From Paracoccus sp. IB05 (GTDB lineage: Bacteria; Pseudomonadota; Alphaproteobacteria; Rhodobacterales; Rhodobacteraceae): a stretch of 64,000 bases of DNA. The stretch spans positions 1 through 64,000 of the forward strand of contig NZ_JAEFCF010000014.1 in the NCBI RefSeq assembly GCF_016405985.1, given 5' to 3'. Position numbers and translations under genes: made by a program. Position 1 is the first letter of the stretch. Every line of letters begins with the position of its first letter. Below, piece by piece: positions 54,516-63,199 of this stretch. The notes beneath the pieces were generated by a model. The model made no database searches and was not told where the DNA came from. It saw only the letters and a program-made list of their open reading frames with translations.

Positions 54516-55597
54516 ATCCCGCCCTCCTTTTCCAGAAGCGCGCGTTTGCGGGCAATGCCCCAGCGGTAGCCCGACAGCGCGCCATCATTGCGGATCACGC
54601 GATGACAGGGGATGGCGAGCGCGATCCGGTTGGCGCCGCAGGCCTGGGCGACCGCGCGCACCGCTTTTGGCGCGCCGATGCGGCGGGCGATATCGGCGTA
54701 AGAGGCGGTCTCACCCGGCGGGATCTGCCGCAAGGCCTGCCAGACCCGTTCCTGAAACGCGGTGCCCCGAATATCGAGCGGCAGATCAAACCCGCTCTGC
54801 GGCGCCTCAACCAGGCCCGCAACCCGGGCCACCAGCGCCTCGAAAGCCGGATCGCCGCCGATCAGCCTGGCGCGGGGAAAGCTGTCCTGCAGATCCCGGA
54901 TCAGCGTTTCAGGGTCATCGCCCAGGGTGATGGCGCAGATCCCCCGGTCACTTTGCGCAACCAGAATCGCACCAAGGCTGCTCGCCCCGACCGCAAACCG
55001 GATCTCGGCATCTTTGCCGCCATTGCGAAATGCGGTCGGGGTCATACCGAGCGCCGCGTCCGAGCCTTCGTAAAACCGGCTGCCGGAGCCAAAGCCCGCG
55101 CCATAGATCGCGCCGGTCACGCTGCTGCCCTTGTCTGCCAGCCCGGCCCGGACCTTCCGCCGGCGATGCGCGCTGGCCCATTGTGCCGGGGTCAGCCCGG
55201 TCACTGCCCGGAACTGACGGTGGAACCACCAGGGGCTCATGCCGATCTTTGCCGCCAGATCCTGCAGCTTCGGCGCCTCGTCGGCGGCCTCGATCAGCCG
55301 GCAGGCGGCGGCGACCAGCGCGGCATTTGCCTCGGCCACCGAGGGCCCGCGCGGCGCGCAGCGCTGACAGGGGCGATAGCCAGCCGCTTCCGCCTCATCC
55401 GGAAGGTCGAAGAAGCGCACATTTTGCGGCTTCGCCCTGCGCGACGGGCAGGAGGGGCGGCAATAGACGCCCGTGGTCCTGACCGCATAGACAAAGCGGC
55501 CATCCGCCGCCGCCTCACGCGCCACCACGCTCTGCCAGCGCGGATCCTGTTCGGTCGCAGAAGTGGTTGCGACAGATGCAGTTCGGGTCGTCATCAT
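54512..55597 (-). CDS. ada: Bifunctional Ada: methyl-phosphotriester acceptor, AraC-type regulator and O6-methylguanine transferase
   Basis: 361 residues from ATG 55597, preceded by GAGGGG; an upstream ATG at 55621 is in frame. The N-terminal zinc domain has TGVYCRPSCPSRRAKPQNV and CQRCAPRGPS (four cysteines). An AraC-type helix-turn-helix (LQDLAAKIGMSPWWFHRQFRAV) follows, and the C-terminal transferase carries AIPCHRVIRNDGALSGYRWG. When the N-terminal cysteine takes a methyl group from a phosphotriester, Ada becomes an activator of its regulon. It is the first gene of the ada-oxygenase-ogt operon. An inverted repeat lies about 70 bases upstream. Confidence 0.92.
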   Translation of the reverse strand: MMTTRTASVATTSATEQDPRWQSVVAREAAADGRFVYAVRTTGVYCRPSCPSRRAKPQNVRFFDLPDEAEAAGYRPCQRCAPRGPSVAEANAALVAAACRLIEAADEAPKLQDLAAKIGMSPWWFHRQFRAVTGLTPAQWASAHRRRKVRAGLADKGSSVTGAIYGAGFGSGSRFYEGSDAALGMTPTAFRNGGKDAEIRFAVGASSLGAILVAQSDRGICAITLGDDPETLIRDLQDSFPRARLIGGDPAFEALVARVAGLVEAPQSGFDLPLDIRGTAFQERVWQALRQIPPGETASYADIARRIGAPKAVRAVAQACGANRIALAIPCHRVIRNDGALSGYRWGIARKRALLEKEGGI

Positions 55598-55969
55598 GAT
55601 GCCCCTCATGGTCCTGTTCATTACAGGATCAGATTAACCCCGTCATCCGGCATCCCCACTCCGATCCTTGCGGTCAAATTCGCAAGCTCTGGCCCACCCG
55701 CGCAACGCAAAGGATGCGGGCCTCAGATCATAGCGCAGGATCCGAACCGGAATGTCACTCGCGGATCTGTGTCGCTGCCCGTGTTACAAACATTGCCCTT
55801 GCCTCCAAACCGGACGCCACGGGGAGGCGAGCAGCGCATCAGAGGTGATCAGCGCCGGATTGCCGCCGCCCGAACAACTGCTATCGCGCGGATCCCGGAC
55901 CAGCGACCGGTCGCCCCCGACAATAGCTCTGGCGGCGCCGCAGGCCAGCGCCTGCACCGCTGATCGGGA
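55598..55969. other. Divergent intergenic region between ada and integrase
   Basis: 372 bases. It holds the candidate Ada site (55667-55686), and toward the right it is probably a decayed remnant of the element that carried the integrase. No complete gene was recognised. Confidence 0.5.
55667..55686 (-). promoter_or_regulatory. Candidate Ada operator (inverted repeat)
   Basis: CTTGCG-GTCAAATT-CGCAAG: 6-bp arms with an 8-base AT-rich centre, about 70-90 bases upstream of ada. On the ada strand it contains AATT-TGACC-GCAA, close to the AATT-N6-GCAA pattern of the E. coli Ada box but with 5 instead of 6 bases between. The dyad could also be a plain promoter-proximal stem-loop. Confidence 0.4.
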
Positions 55970-56803
55970 TTGACACTGTCCTTCACCACCCAAAGCCTTG
56001 TGTGGCCCGGCCCGGCGCCCCGACCCCTGCCATACATACCCGTCAAAGGTCTGCGCGAGAAACACATTGCCGCAGATCTCACAACGCTCGACCCCAATCC
56101 CGCCAATGGCAGCCTTAAATGCTGGCGGCTTATCTTTGCGCAGGCAAAGGTCGACAATGCCATCGAGACCGATCCGAGCCTCGGGATCAAAAAGGCGCAG
56201 ACCAAAAGCACCGGCCACGCGGCGTGGTCGCAGCATGACGTGGACAGGTTCCGCGAGCACTGGCGCCCCGGCACCCGTCAGCGTGCCGCCTTCGAGCTTC
56301 TCGCATGGACGGGCGCGCGCGTGAGTGATGCAGCAACCATGTGCCGATCACATATCGCAAGCGATGGGCTGATTTCGTTCCGCCAACAGAAGACCGGCGG
56401 TCTTGCCCATGTGCCCTGGACCTCACCCCTGCCTGCATGGGCGAGAGCGTGGGACGCGGAACGGGTAGAGGTGCGCGCCATCGCAATGGCAACTGCCGGC
56501 TTTACCCTGCTCGAAACGTCATTGGGCAAAGCCAGAACCGCAAAAGGGCTGTCGAACCTCATCACTGCGGCGGCCGTGGCTGCTGGAAAACACGGCAAGA
56601 CACTTCACGGGCTTAGGAAGTATCGCCTTTCCACAATCGCAGAATCGGGCGGGTCGGCTCATGCAATCATGGCCTGGGGAGGTCACGCGAGTCTCTCGGA
56701 AGCCGAAGCCTATACCCGATCCGCAAATCGAAAGGCGGTCGTGATTGGGGTGGAACAAGAACAGAACGCTGTAAACGATCTGAAAAATACCAGTAAATGG
56801 TAA
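55970..56803 (+). CDS. Tyrosine-type integrase, probably N-terminally truncated
   Basis: 277 residues. The catalytic set is complete: Arg117 in WTGARVSDA, Lys141 in QQKTGG, His213 and Arg216 in LHGLRKYR, His239 in WGGHASLSEAE and the nucleophile Tyr248 in EAYTRSA. The core-binding part is shortened; relatives in this group are usually over 350 residues and have an arm-binding domain, and the first 25 residues here do not look like one. It ends 37 bases from the 3' end of tRNA-Arg, the classical position of a tRNA-targeting integrase. No other mobile-element gene is nearby, so it is likely a relic. Confidence 0.8.
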   Translation: MTLSFTTQSLVWPGPAPRPLPYIPVKGLREKHIAADLTTLDPNPANGSLKCWRLIFAQAKVDNAIETDPSLGIKKAQTKSTGHAAWSQHDVDRFREHWRPGTRQRAAFELLAWTGARVSDAATMCRSHIASDGLISFRQQKTGGLAHVPWTSPLPAWARAWDAERVEVRAIAMATAGFTLLETSLGKARTAKGLSNLITAAAVAAGKHGKTLHGLRKYRLSTIAESGGSAHAIMAWGGHASLSEAEAYTRSANRKAVVIGVEQEQNAVNDLKNTSKW

Positions 56804-56839
56804 ATATAAGTCAGCAAAAACAACGTTCTGCAAGCTATA

Positions 56840-56916
56840 TGGTGATCCCGACAGGACTTGAACCTGTAACCTGCCCCTTAGGAGGGGGCTGCTCTATCCA
56901 GTTGAGCCACGGGACC
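56840..56916 (-). tRNA. tRNA-Arg (anticodon CCU)
   Basis: 77 bases including an encoded CCA. The acceptor stem GGTCCCG pairs with CGGGATC (one G-T pair), the D arm reads GGCTCAACTGGATAGAGC, the anticodon arm is GCCCC-CTCCTAA-GGGGC with anticodon CCT, and the T arm is ACAGG-TTCAAGT-CCTGT. It decodes AGG. Its 3' end faces an integrase gene, and this tRNA is a known site for integration of genomic islands. Confidence 0.97.
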
Positions 56917-57008
56917 GACCGCGCCTTCAATGCACAAAATCCCACGTCATGGCAACCTCCGGGGCTGACCAGGACGCGGGTTTTCTGCGGCGATGTGCCT
57001 TTGAGGGG

Positions 57009-59018
57009 TCAGACCGGCTCGAGAAGCCCCCTGCCCTTCAAAAGCGCCTCCACCCCCGGCATGGCACCGCGGAACTTCAGATAAAGCTGTTCCGGGTCTT
57101 CCGAGCCGCCGGCCGAGAGGATGAAGCGTTCAAGCTTCGCCGCCATTTCCGGGTCAAAGGCATTGCCGGTCTCTTCAAAGGCGGCAAAGGCATCGGCATC
57201 CATCACTTCCGACCACATATAGCTGTAATACCCCGAGGAATATCCGTCCCCGGAAAACACATGTGCGAATTGCGGCGTGGCATGGCGCATCGGAATCGCA
57301 TGCGGCAAGCCGATTTCGGCCAGGATCTCCGCCTGTTTCTGCATCGGATCCTGCGGCGCGGCGCCGGAATGGAATTCCAGATCGACCAAAGCCGAGGCGA
57401 GGAACTCGACCGTCGCAAAGCCCTGATCAAAGGTCGAGGCGCCCAGAAGCCGGTCGCGCAGAGCCTCAGGCATCGCTTCGCCGGTCTGGTAATGGCGGGC
57501 ATATTCCTCCAGCACTTCCGGCACTTCCAGCCAGTGCTCGTAAAGCTGGCTCGGCAGTTCCACGAAATCACGCGCCACGCTGGTCCCCGAGATGAAACCA
57601 TAGGTCACATCCGACAGCATCTGATGCAGCGCATGGCCGAATTCATGGAACAGGGTCCGCGCATCGTCATAAGACAAGAGGCACGGATCCCCCTTGGCGA
57701 AGTTGCAGACATTGACCACGACGGGGCGCTGATCACCGCCCAGCCTGCGCTGCGAGCGGATCGCGGAACACCAGGCCCCCGACCGTTTCGAGCCGCGCGC
57801 GAAATAATCGCCCAGGAAAACCGCGATATGGCGACCGTCGCGGGTGACGTCCCAGCCGCGCATATCCGGGTGGTAGAACGGCCCGTCGATCTCGCGGAAA
57901 TCCAGACCGAAAAGCCGGGTGGCACAGCCGAACATCGCCGCCAGCATCGCGTCAAGCGAGAGATAGGGCTTGATCACCGCCTCATCGAGATCATGGTCCG
58001 CAAGGCGCCGCTTCTCGGAATAATAGCGCCAGTCCCAGGGCTCCAGCGGCCCCTGAATGCCATCCGCATGCAGCATCGCCTCCAGCACCCGGCCATCCTC
58101 CAGCGCCTTTTTGCGCGCCGGCGCCCAGACCCGCAGCAACAGATCCCGGACCGCCCCGGGCGTCTTCGCCATTTCCGGTTCGAGCTTGAAATGCGCGAAA
58201 TCCGGATAACCGAGCAGGTGTGCCCGCTCCTCGCGCAGGGAGAGCGTCTCCGCCGCGATGCCGCGGTTGTCGGTCGCCCCGCCATTGGCGCCGCGCTGCC
58301 CCCAGGCCTCCCAGGCCTTTTGCCGCAAGCCGCGCCGGGGCGAGAATTGCAAAAACGGCACGATCAGCGAACGGGACAGCGTCACCACCGGGCCAAGCCC
58401 GCGCTCCGCCCCTGCCGCGCGCGCGGCCTCGATCACAAAGCCCGGCAGGCCTTCCAGATCATCCTCGGCCAGCTCCATGAACCAGCTGCGCTCATCGGCC
58501 AGAAGATTCTGGCTGAAGCTGGTGCCAAGGCTCGCCAGCCGCGACTTCACGGCGGTCAGACGTGCCGCCGCCGCGCCGTCGAGCCCCGCGCCCGATCTCA
58601 CGAACATCTGCCGATAAAGCTCCAGCACCCGCAGCTGCTCTGCAGTCAGCCCCAGATCCGCGCGCGCCTGCCAAAGCGCTTCGATCTTCGCAAACAGCCC
58701 CTTGTTATTGGTCACTTCCGAGGAAAACGCGCTCAGCTTCGGCGCCAGATCGCGCTGCAACGCCTCGCGTGCCGCGTTGGACTCCGCACCGGCGAGATTG
58801 TAAAACACCCCCGCCACCTGATCGAGCTCGCGCTCCGCAAGTTCCAGCGCCTCGATCACCCCGGCAAAATCCTGCGCCTCGCCCGCGCTGATCGCCGCAA
58901 TACGTTCCCGCGCCGCCTCAAGCGCCGCATCGAAAGCCGGCGCGAAATCCTCATCCCGGATCTGCCCGAAAGGCGGCAGCCCGAAAGGCGTGTCCCATTT
59001 CTCAAGGAGAAGATTCAT
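57009..59018 (-). CDS. M3 family metallopeptidase (oligopeptidase A / Dcp type)
   Basis: 669 residues. The zinc motif HEFGHALHQML is near residue 456-466, with the third ligand glutamate expected about 25 residues later in FVELPSQLYEHW. The long helical N-terminal part (residues 1-400) narrows access to the active site, so that only short peptides are cut. No signal peptide, so cytoplasmic. It degrades oligopeptides. Whether it is PrlC-like or Dcp-like cannot be settled by eye. It is flanked by tRNA-Arg and by repeat copy E. Confidence 0.92.
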   Translation of the reverse strand: MNLLLEKWDTPFGLPPFGQIRDEDFAPAFDAALEAARERIAAISAGEAQDFAGVIEALELAERELDQVAGVFYNLAGAESNAAREALQRDLAPKLSAFSSEVTNNKGLFAKIEALWQARADLGLTAEQLRVLELYRQMFVRSGAGLDGAAAARLTAVKSRLASLGTSFSQNLLADERSWFMELAEDDLEGLPGFVIEAARAAGAERGLGPVVTLSRSLIVPFLQFSPRRGLRQKAWEAWGQRGANGGATDNRGIAAETLSLREERAHLLGYPDFAHFKLEPEMAKTPGAVRDLLLRVWAPARKKALEDGRVLEAMLHADGIQGPLEPWDWRYYSEKRRLADHDLDEAVIKPYLSLDAMLAAMFGCATRLFGLDFREIDGPFYHPDMRGWDVTRDGRHIAVFLGDYFARGSKRSGAWCSAIRSQRRLGGDQRPVVVNVCNFAKGDPCLLSYDDARTLFHEFGHALHQMLSDVTYGFISGTSVARDFVELPSQLYEHWLEVPEVLEEYARHYQTGEAMPEALRDRLLGASTFDQGFATVEFLASALVDLEFHSGAAPQDPMQKQAEILAEIGLPHAIPMRHATPQFAHVFSGDGYSSGYYSYMWSEVMDADAFAAFEETGNAFDPEMAAKLERFILSAGGSEDPEQLYLKFRGAMPGVEALLKGRGLLEPV

Positions 59019-59041
59019 CGCGACACCTCTTTCTTCAGATC

Positions 59042-59110
59042 CATTTTCTGTCCTTAAATATCCCGGGGGAGGCGCCCCGCAAGGGGCGCCGGGGGCAGAG
59101 CCCCCTTTTT
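59042..59110 (+). repeat. Dispersed palindromic element, copy E (non-coding)
   Basis: ATTTTCTGTCCTTAAATATC and CCGGGGGA are followed by hairpin GGCGCCCC-GCAA-GGGGCGCC (59071-59090) and hairpin GGGGGC-AGA-GCCCCC (59091-59105) with TTTTT. It lies between the M3 peptidase and the amino-acid permease genes, both on the minus strand. The last hairpin and T-run would terminate plus-strand transcripts, but no plus-strand gene ends here. It shares its whole order of parts with copy C inside xdhA. Confidence 0.75.
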
Positions 59111-59132
59111 GAGGCGGCGCCGGGCTGCGCCC

Positions 59133-59933
59133 CTAACCCGGGCGCGCGGCCAGCCGCCGCTCGATCCAGCGCAGGCCCAAAGACAGGCCCAGCGTCATCA
59201 CCAGATACAGCATCGCCGCCACATTATAGGTTTCCATATAGCGGAAACTGGCCGAGGAGGCGACCTTGGCCAATTGCGCGATATCGGTCACGCCCAGCAC
59301 CGCCACCAGCGAGCTGTCTTTGACCATCGCTATGAAATCATTGCCCAAAGGCGGCAGGATCAGCCGGAAGGCCTGAGGGAGGACCACGAGGCGAAAGCGC
59401 TGCCAGCGGCTCAGGCCAAGTGCGTCGGCGGCCTCGGTCTGGCCCTGATTGACCGCGCCGATGCCGGCGCGGAATATCTCAGCCAGAAAGGCGCCATAAG
59501 CCAGCACCAGCGCCAGAACCGCGCGCCACAAAAGCGGGAAATCGCGGGTGGTCAGGGGTTCGGCTCCGAACAGGCCACCAACGCGGTTCACACCAAGGAT
59601 CAGCAAAGGCGCCAGCGCGAAGGCCACATATAAAAGCAGCACCATCATCGGAATGCCGCGCATCAGCTCGACATAGAACCTTGCGATCTGCCTGAGCCAG
59701 ATCCGCCGCGACAGCGCCATCATCGCCAGCGCGAGGCCCAGAAGACAGGCGCCCCCAAAGGCGGTCAGCGAGACCAGCACGGTGATCCGGATGCCTTCAG
59801 ACAGCATCACCAGCGCAGCGCGGTAATGCTCATCCGAGAGAATTTCCGCGAAAAGCCACAACAGGAGCCCACCAAGTGCCAGCAGCCACCAGGGAAAATC
59901 CGGCCCGGATTCCTGCTTGCGACGCCCTCTCAC
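59133..59933 (-). CDS. Polar amino-acid ABC transporter permease
   Basis: 266 residues with five to six membrane segments. The family motif is ELMRGIPMMVLLLYVAFALAP near residue 90, and the ATPase-coupling loop QGQTEAADALGLSRWQRFRLVVLPQAF near residue 165 is typical of the HisM/GlnP family. It is 20 bases after the end of a polar amino-acid binding-protein gene on the same strand. No ATPase gene is adjacent, so the ATPase must be elsewhere. Confidence 0.9.
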   Translation of the reverse strand: MRGRRKQESGPDFPWWLLALGGLLLWLFAEILSDEHYRAALVMLSEGIRITVLVSLTAFGGACLLGLALAMMALSRRIWLRQIARFYVELMRGIPMMVLLLYVAFALAPLLILGVNRVGGLFGAEPLTTRDFPLLWRAVLALVLAYGAFLAEIFRAGIGAVNQGQTEAADALGLSRWQRFRLVVLPQAFRLILPPLGNDFIAMVKDSSLVAVLGVTDIAQLAKVASSASFRYMETYNVAAMLYLVMTLGLSLGLRWIERRLAARPG

Positions 59934-59953
59934 AGCACCTGATCCCTCAGCTC

Positions 59954-60760
59954 TCAGCCACCATCCCTGGTGTCAAAGAACCATTTGCGGTTCAGCGCCT
60001 CAAGGCTGCCATCCGCCTCCATCGCACTGATCGCCGCATCGAAGGGCTGAACCAGGTCCGAGCCTTTCGGGAAGATGAACCCAAATTCCTCTGCCCCCAG
60101 CGGCGCGCCGATGATCTTCAGCGCCCCGCCCGAGGTCTCGACATAGCCATGCGCGGCAGTGCTGTCCGAGAGAACCAGATCGACATCGCCGGCCCGCAGC
60201 GCCTGAAGGCCCGCGCCGAAGGTCTCGAATTTCACGATACGCGGGTTTTTCTCATCGCCGTCCAGCACGTCATAGACGCCCACATAAAAGGGCGTCGTGC
60301 CGGGCTGCGCGGCCATCAGAAAATCACTGTCCGCCGCGAATGACGCCGCATCGGTAAAGCGGCTTTCATCGCCCCGGACCACCATCAGCATCTGCGACAG
60401 CATATAGGGCTGCGAGAAATCAACCGCCTCCAGCCGTTCTTCCTTGATGGTGATGCCGTTCATCGCGACATCATACTGGCCCGCCGAAATCGCCGGGATC
60501 ATCGCATCCCAGCTCGTATTCTCGTATTTCACCGTCAGATTGAGCCGTCTGGCGATCTCGGTGACCGCATCATATTCCCAGCCGACCGGTTTGCCCTCGG
60601 GCCCGATATATTGCAGCGGCGGATAGGTGTTTTCGGTCGCAACCACGATCTCGCGTCCGGCAAGATCCGGCAGCGTCTCGGCCATGGCCATCGGCGCCAG
60701 CGCCATCCCGGTCAGAAAAAACGCAGCGGTTGCCATTCTGAAGGTCTGGGAGGGGGTCAT
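59954..60760 (-). CDS. Polar amino-acid ABC transporter substrate-binding protein
   Basis: 268 residues. A signal peptide (FRMATAAFFLTGMALAPMAMA) precedes the family 3 pattern ATENTYPPLQYIGPEGKPVGWEYD and the later YDVAMNGITIKEERLEAVDFSQPY. It binds an amino acid or a related solute in the periplasm. It is the first gene of a two-gene transporter operon, and is divergent from a 5-formyl-THF cyclo-ligase gene with a 179-base gap. Confidence 0.9.
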   Translation of the reverse strand: MTPSQTFRMATAAFFLTGMALAPMAMAETLPDLAGREIVVATENTYPPLQYIGPEGKPVGWEYDAVTEIARRLNLTVKYENTSWDAMIPAISAGQYDVAMNGITIKEERLEAVDFSQPYMLSQMLMVVRGDESRFTDAASFAADSDFLMAAQPGTTPFYVGVYDVLDGDEKNPRIVKFETFGAGLQALRAGDVDLVLSDSTAAHGYVETSGGALKIIGAPLGAEEFGFIFPKGSDLVQPFDAAISAMEADGSLEALNRKWFFDTRDGG

Positions 60761-60939
60761 TGCTCATCTCCTGCGGCTGGTGCGCGGGACTATGACGACG
60801 GGGCTGCGTGCTGACAAGCCCGGGCCTGCGGCGAAAAACGGCGCAACCGCGTGGAAAAGCCGCATAAATGGCGCGCAGATCCGGTCAGGATCCGGCATGA
60901 TGGATCTGGCAGCAGAATAGCTGGCGGTGGAGGAATGCG

Positions 60940-61533
60940 ATGACCGAGATCCGGCCCGAAAATGACCTGCCCGCCTGGCGGCGGCAAAAACGCGCAGAGC
61001 GGCTTGCAGCCCGCGACCTGATGACTGCGGACGGGCGCCGGGAGGTGGCGGCGGCGCTGGCGCTCCATCTCGACCGGCTGCTGGAGGAACGCGGCCTGCT
61101 CAGACCCGGGCTGATCCTCTCGGGCTATTGGCCGATCAGGGCCGAGCCGGATCTGCGGCCCTGGATGCTGGCGCTTGAGGCCCATGGGCTGCATCTCGCG
61201 CTGCCGGTGGTCGAGACCCGCGCCGCGCCGCTGGTCTTCCGGCGCTGGACGAAAGGCGCCGCGATGGAGCGCGGGCACTGGAACATCCTTGTGCCCTCTG
61301 CGCCCGAACATGTCCGCCCCGATATCAGCCTCGCGCCACTGGTCGGATGGGACCGGAAAGGCTACCGGCTTGGCTATGGCGGTGGCTATTTCGACCGCAC
61401 GCTCGCAGCGCTGGACCCGCGCCCTTTCACGATCGGGGTGGGGTTTCACAGCGCGGAACTGGCGAGCATCCACCCGCAGCCGCATGATATCGGTCTTGAT
61501 GCCATAATCACCGAAGAGGGGCTTCAGGTCTGA
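60940..61533 (+). CDS. 5-formyltetrahydrofolate cyclo-ligase
   Basis: 197 residues, the normal length. The family signature GYRLGYGGGYFDRTLAAL is near residue 143-160, and the N-terminal basic helix RRQKRAERLAARD binds ATP. It converts 5-formyl-THF to 5,10-methenyl-THF in an ATP-dependent step. It is convergent with the MoeB gene, with 6 bases between their ends. Confidence 0.93.
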   Translation: MTEIRPENDLPAWRRQKRAERLAARDLMTADGRREVAAALALHLDRLLEERGLLRPGLILSGYWPIRAEPDLRPWMLALEAHGLHLALPVVETRAAPLVFRRWTKGAAMERGHWNILVPSAPEHVRPDISLAPLVGWDRKGYRLGYGGGYFDRTLAALDPRPFTIGVGFHSAELASIHPQPHDIGLDAIITEEGLQV

Positions 61534-61539
61534 GCCGTC

Positions 61540-62571
61540 TCAGCCGCCGCAGCCGGCACAGCCCTTGCGCTTTTTCACCCGGATCATCCGGGTTTCGGCA
61601 TAAAGCGCATCATGGATCATCAGCCGCCCCTTCAGCCCCTCACCCGCGCCGGTGATATGTTTCACCGCCTCCAGCGCCATCATCGCGCCGATCACGCCTG
61701 GCAGCGGCGCCACCACCCCGGCCTCGGCACAGGAGGCAACCATTCCGGGTGCCGGCCGTTCGGGAAAGACGCATTCAAAACACGGGCCGCCTTGCGCCGG
61801 ATCCCAGAGCGAAAGCTGCCCCTCCCATTGGGTCATCGCGCCGGTGATCAGCGGTTTCCCGAGCCGCGCGCAGGTCTGGTTCACAAGGTAGCGCGTGTCG
61901 AAATTATCGGTGCCGTCCAGCACCAGGTCGTAATCGGCGATCAGCGCCCCGGCCACGGCGGCATCAAGCCGGCGGTGATAGGGCCGCACCTCGATAAACG
62001 GGTTCAGCGCCTTCATCGCAGCCTCGGCGGAAAACACCTTGGGCATCCCGATCCGCGCGTCAGAATGGATGATCTGGCGTTGCAGATTGCTGAGCTCGAC
62101 CAGGTCATCGTCGATCACCGCGATCTCGCCCACCCCGGCCCCGGCGAGGTACAAAAGCACCGGCGCGCCAAGCCCGCCTGCCCCCACGACCAGAACTTTC
62201 GCAGCCTTCAGGCGCTGCTGCCCCTGACCGCCGATCTCCCGCAGAAAGATATGGCGCGCATAGCGGCTGACCTCGGCGGGCGTGAATGGCCCCTCTTCGC
62301 GAGGCGGCTCCGGCGGCGCGGTCTTGCCCGCCTCATCGCGCAGGTACCGCAGGAGATGGCGGTAGCACTGCACCAGCACCACCACCGATCCCAGCACGAG
62401 GAAATAACGGCTGTCCCAGCCAAGCTGGAGATTGACGCGCTCGACCCCATACCAGCCGATCCCGGCCTGGAGCGCGGCCCAGAACAGCGCAATCCCAATC
62501 GTCGCGCCCCGCCCGAGCCCGGTCCCGAGCAGCATGGCCAGAAGGAAGAACACCGTCGGATTGTCGAACAT
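61540..62571 (-). CDS. moeB: MoeB/ThiF-type adenylyltransferase with N-terminal membrane segments
   Basis: 343 residues from ATG 62571, preceded by AGGCAGCAG; the upstream frame is not supported. Two hydrophobic segments (FFLLAMLLGTGLGRGATIGIA and YFLVLGSVVVLVQCY) precede the ThiF/MoeB domain, which starts FTPAEVSRYARHIFLREIGG. The nucleotide site is VVGAGGLGAPVLLYLAGAG. Zinc-binding cysteines are in CFECVFPE and KGCAGCGG. It activates the C-terminus of a ubiquitin-like sulfur carrier (MoaD or ThiS). A membrane-anchored MoeB fits the molybdenum-enzyme genes (xdh) of the window, although it is not linked to them. Confidence 0.85.
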   Translation of the reverse strand: MFDNPTVFFLLAMLLGTGLGRGATIGIALFWAALQAGIGWYGVERVNLQLGWDSRYFLVLGSVVVLVQCYRHLLRYLRDEAGKTAPPEPPREEGPFTPAEVSRYARHIFLREIGGQGQQRLKAAKVLVVGAGGLGAPVLLYLAGAGVGEIAVIDDDLVELSNLQRQIIHSDARIGMPKVFSAEAAMKALNPFIEVRPYHRRLDAAVAGALIADYDLVLDGTDNFDTRYLVNQTCARLGKPLITGAMTQWEGQLSLWDPAQGGPCFECVFPERPAPGMVASCAEAGVVAPLPGVIGAMMALEAVKHITGAGEGLKGRLMIHDALYAETRMIRVKKRKGCAGCGG

Positions 62572-62614
62572 CTGCTGCCTCCAGGGCCTGAACTGCGCTT
62601 CAGCTTCGGGTGCC

Positions 62615-63070
62615 TCAGCCGCCGGTCGAGCCGAAGCCACCTGCGCCGCGCGCGGTCAGGGTGGAAAACGCCTCGACCACCCGGAAATCAGGGCGCAGCA
62701 CAGGGACGAAAATCATCTGCGCGATCCGTTCACCCGGCGCGATCTCAATCGGATCCGAACCCGCCGGATTGCGGTTCCAGACCGAGACCATGATCTCGCC
62801 GGTGTAGTCGGGGTCGATCAGCCCGGTGCCATTGCCCATGACAAGACCCTTCTTATGCCCCAGCCCCGAACGCGGCAGCACCAGAGCCGCCAGCGACATA
62901 TCACCAAAATTCAGCGCGATCCCCGATTTCACCAGCACCGCGGGCGCCTGGGGCGCGATCAGGACCGGCGCGTCGATACAGGCCATCAGATCGACCGCAG
63001 CGGCACCGGCGCTCTGATAGCGGGGCAGGCCCCAGTCATTCAGGCGGGGGTCGAGAATCCTGACTTCCAC
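62615..63070 (-). CDS. dut: dUTP diphosphatase
   Basis: 151 residues from GTG 63070, chosen because AAAGGAG lies 8 bases upstream and the length fits the family (about 151); an ATG at 63103 with GGGAG would add 11 residues. The five motifs are visible: AGAAAVDLMACID, LVLPRSGLGHKKGL, GTGLIDPDYTGEI, APGERIAQMIFVP and AGGFGSTGG. It cleaves dUTP to dUMP and keeps uracil out of DNA. It lies 43 bases upstream of the MoeB gene on the same strand. Confidence 0.94.
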   Translation of the reverse strand: MEVRILDPRLNDWGLPRYQSAGAAAVDLMACIDAPVLIAPQAPAVLVKSGIALNFGDMSLAALVLPRSGLGHKKGLVMGNGTGLIDPDYTGEIMVSVWNRNPAGSDPIEIAPGERIAQMIFVPVLRPDFRVVEAFSTLTARGAGGFGSTGG

Positions 63071-63199
63071 TTCCGGGCTCCTTTGCGGGGGATGCCCCCT
63101 CATAGCAATCGCTCCCTGGGCATACAACATCGGGAAAGCGGGCTTGCCTGTGCTTCGGGGGCGGGTCAGGGTGCAGGGGAAAGCACCCCGACCGGACGC

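Noticed and set aside
55600-55969. Second attachment site of the integrase element
   Set aside because: No match to the tRNA-Arg 3' end was found between ada and the integrase by eye.
55784-56260. Minus-strand frame with a CEIC-type cysteine motif opposite the integrase
   Set aside because: Lies antisense to the conserved integrase frame; no ribosome-binding site and no family pattern beyond the short cysteine motif.
59091-59110. GGGGGC-AGA-GCCCCC-TTTTT as a terminator
   Set aside because: It is on the plus strand but both flanking genes are on the minus strand. It is better explained as part of dispersed repeat copy E.
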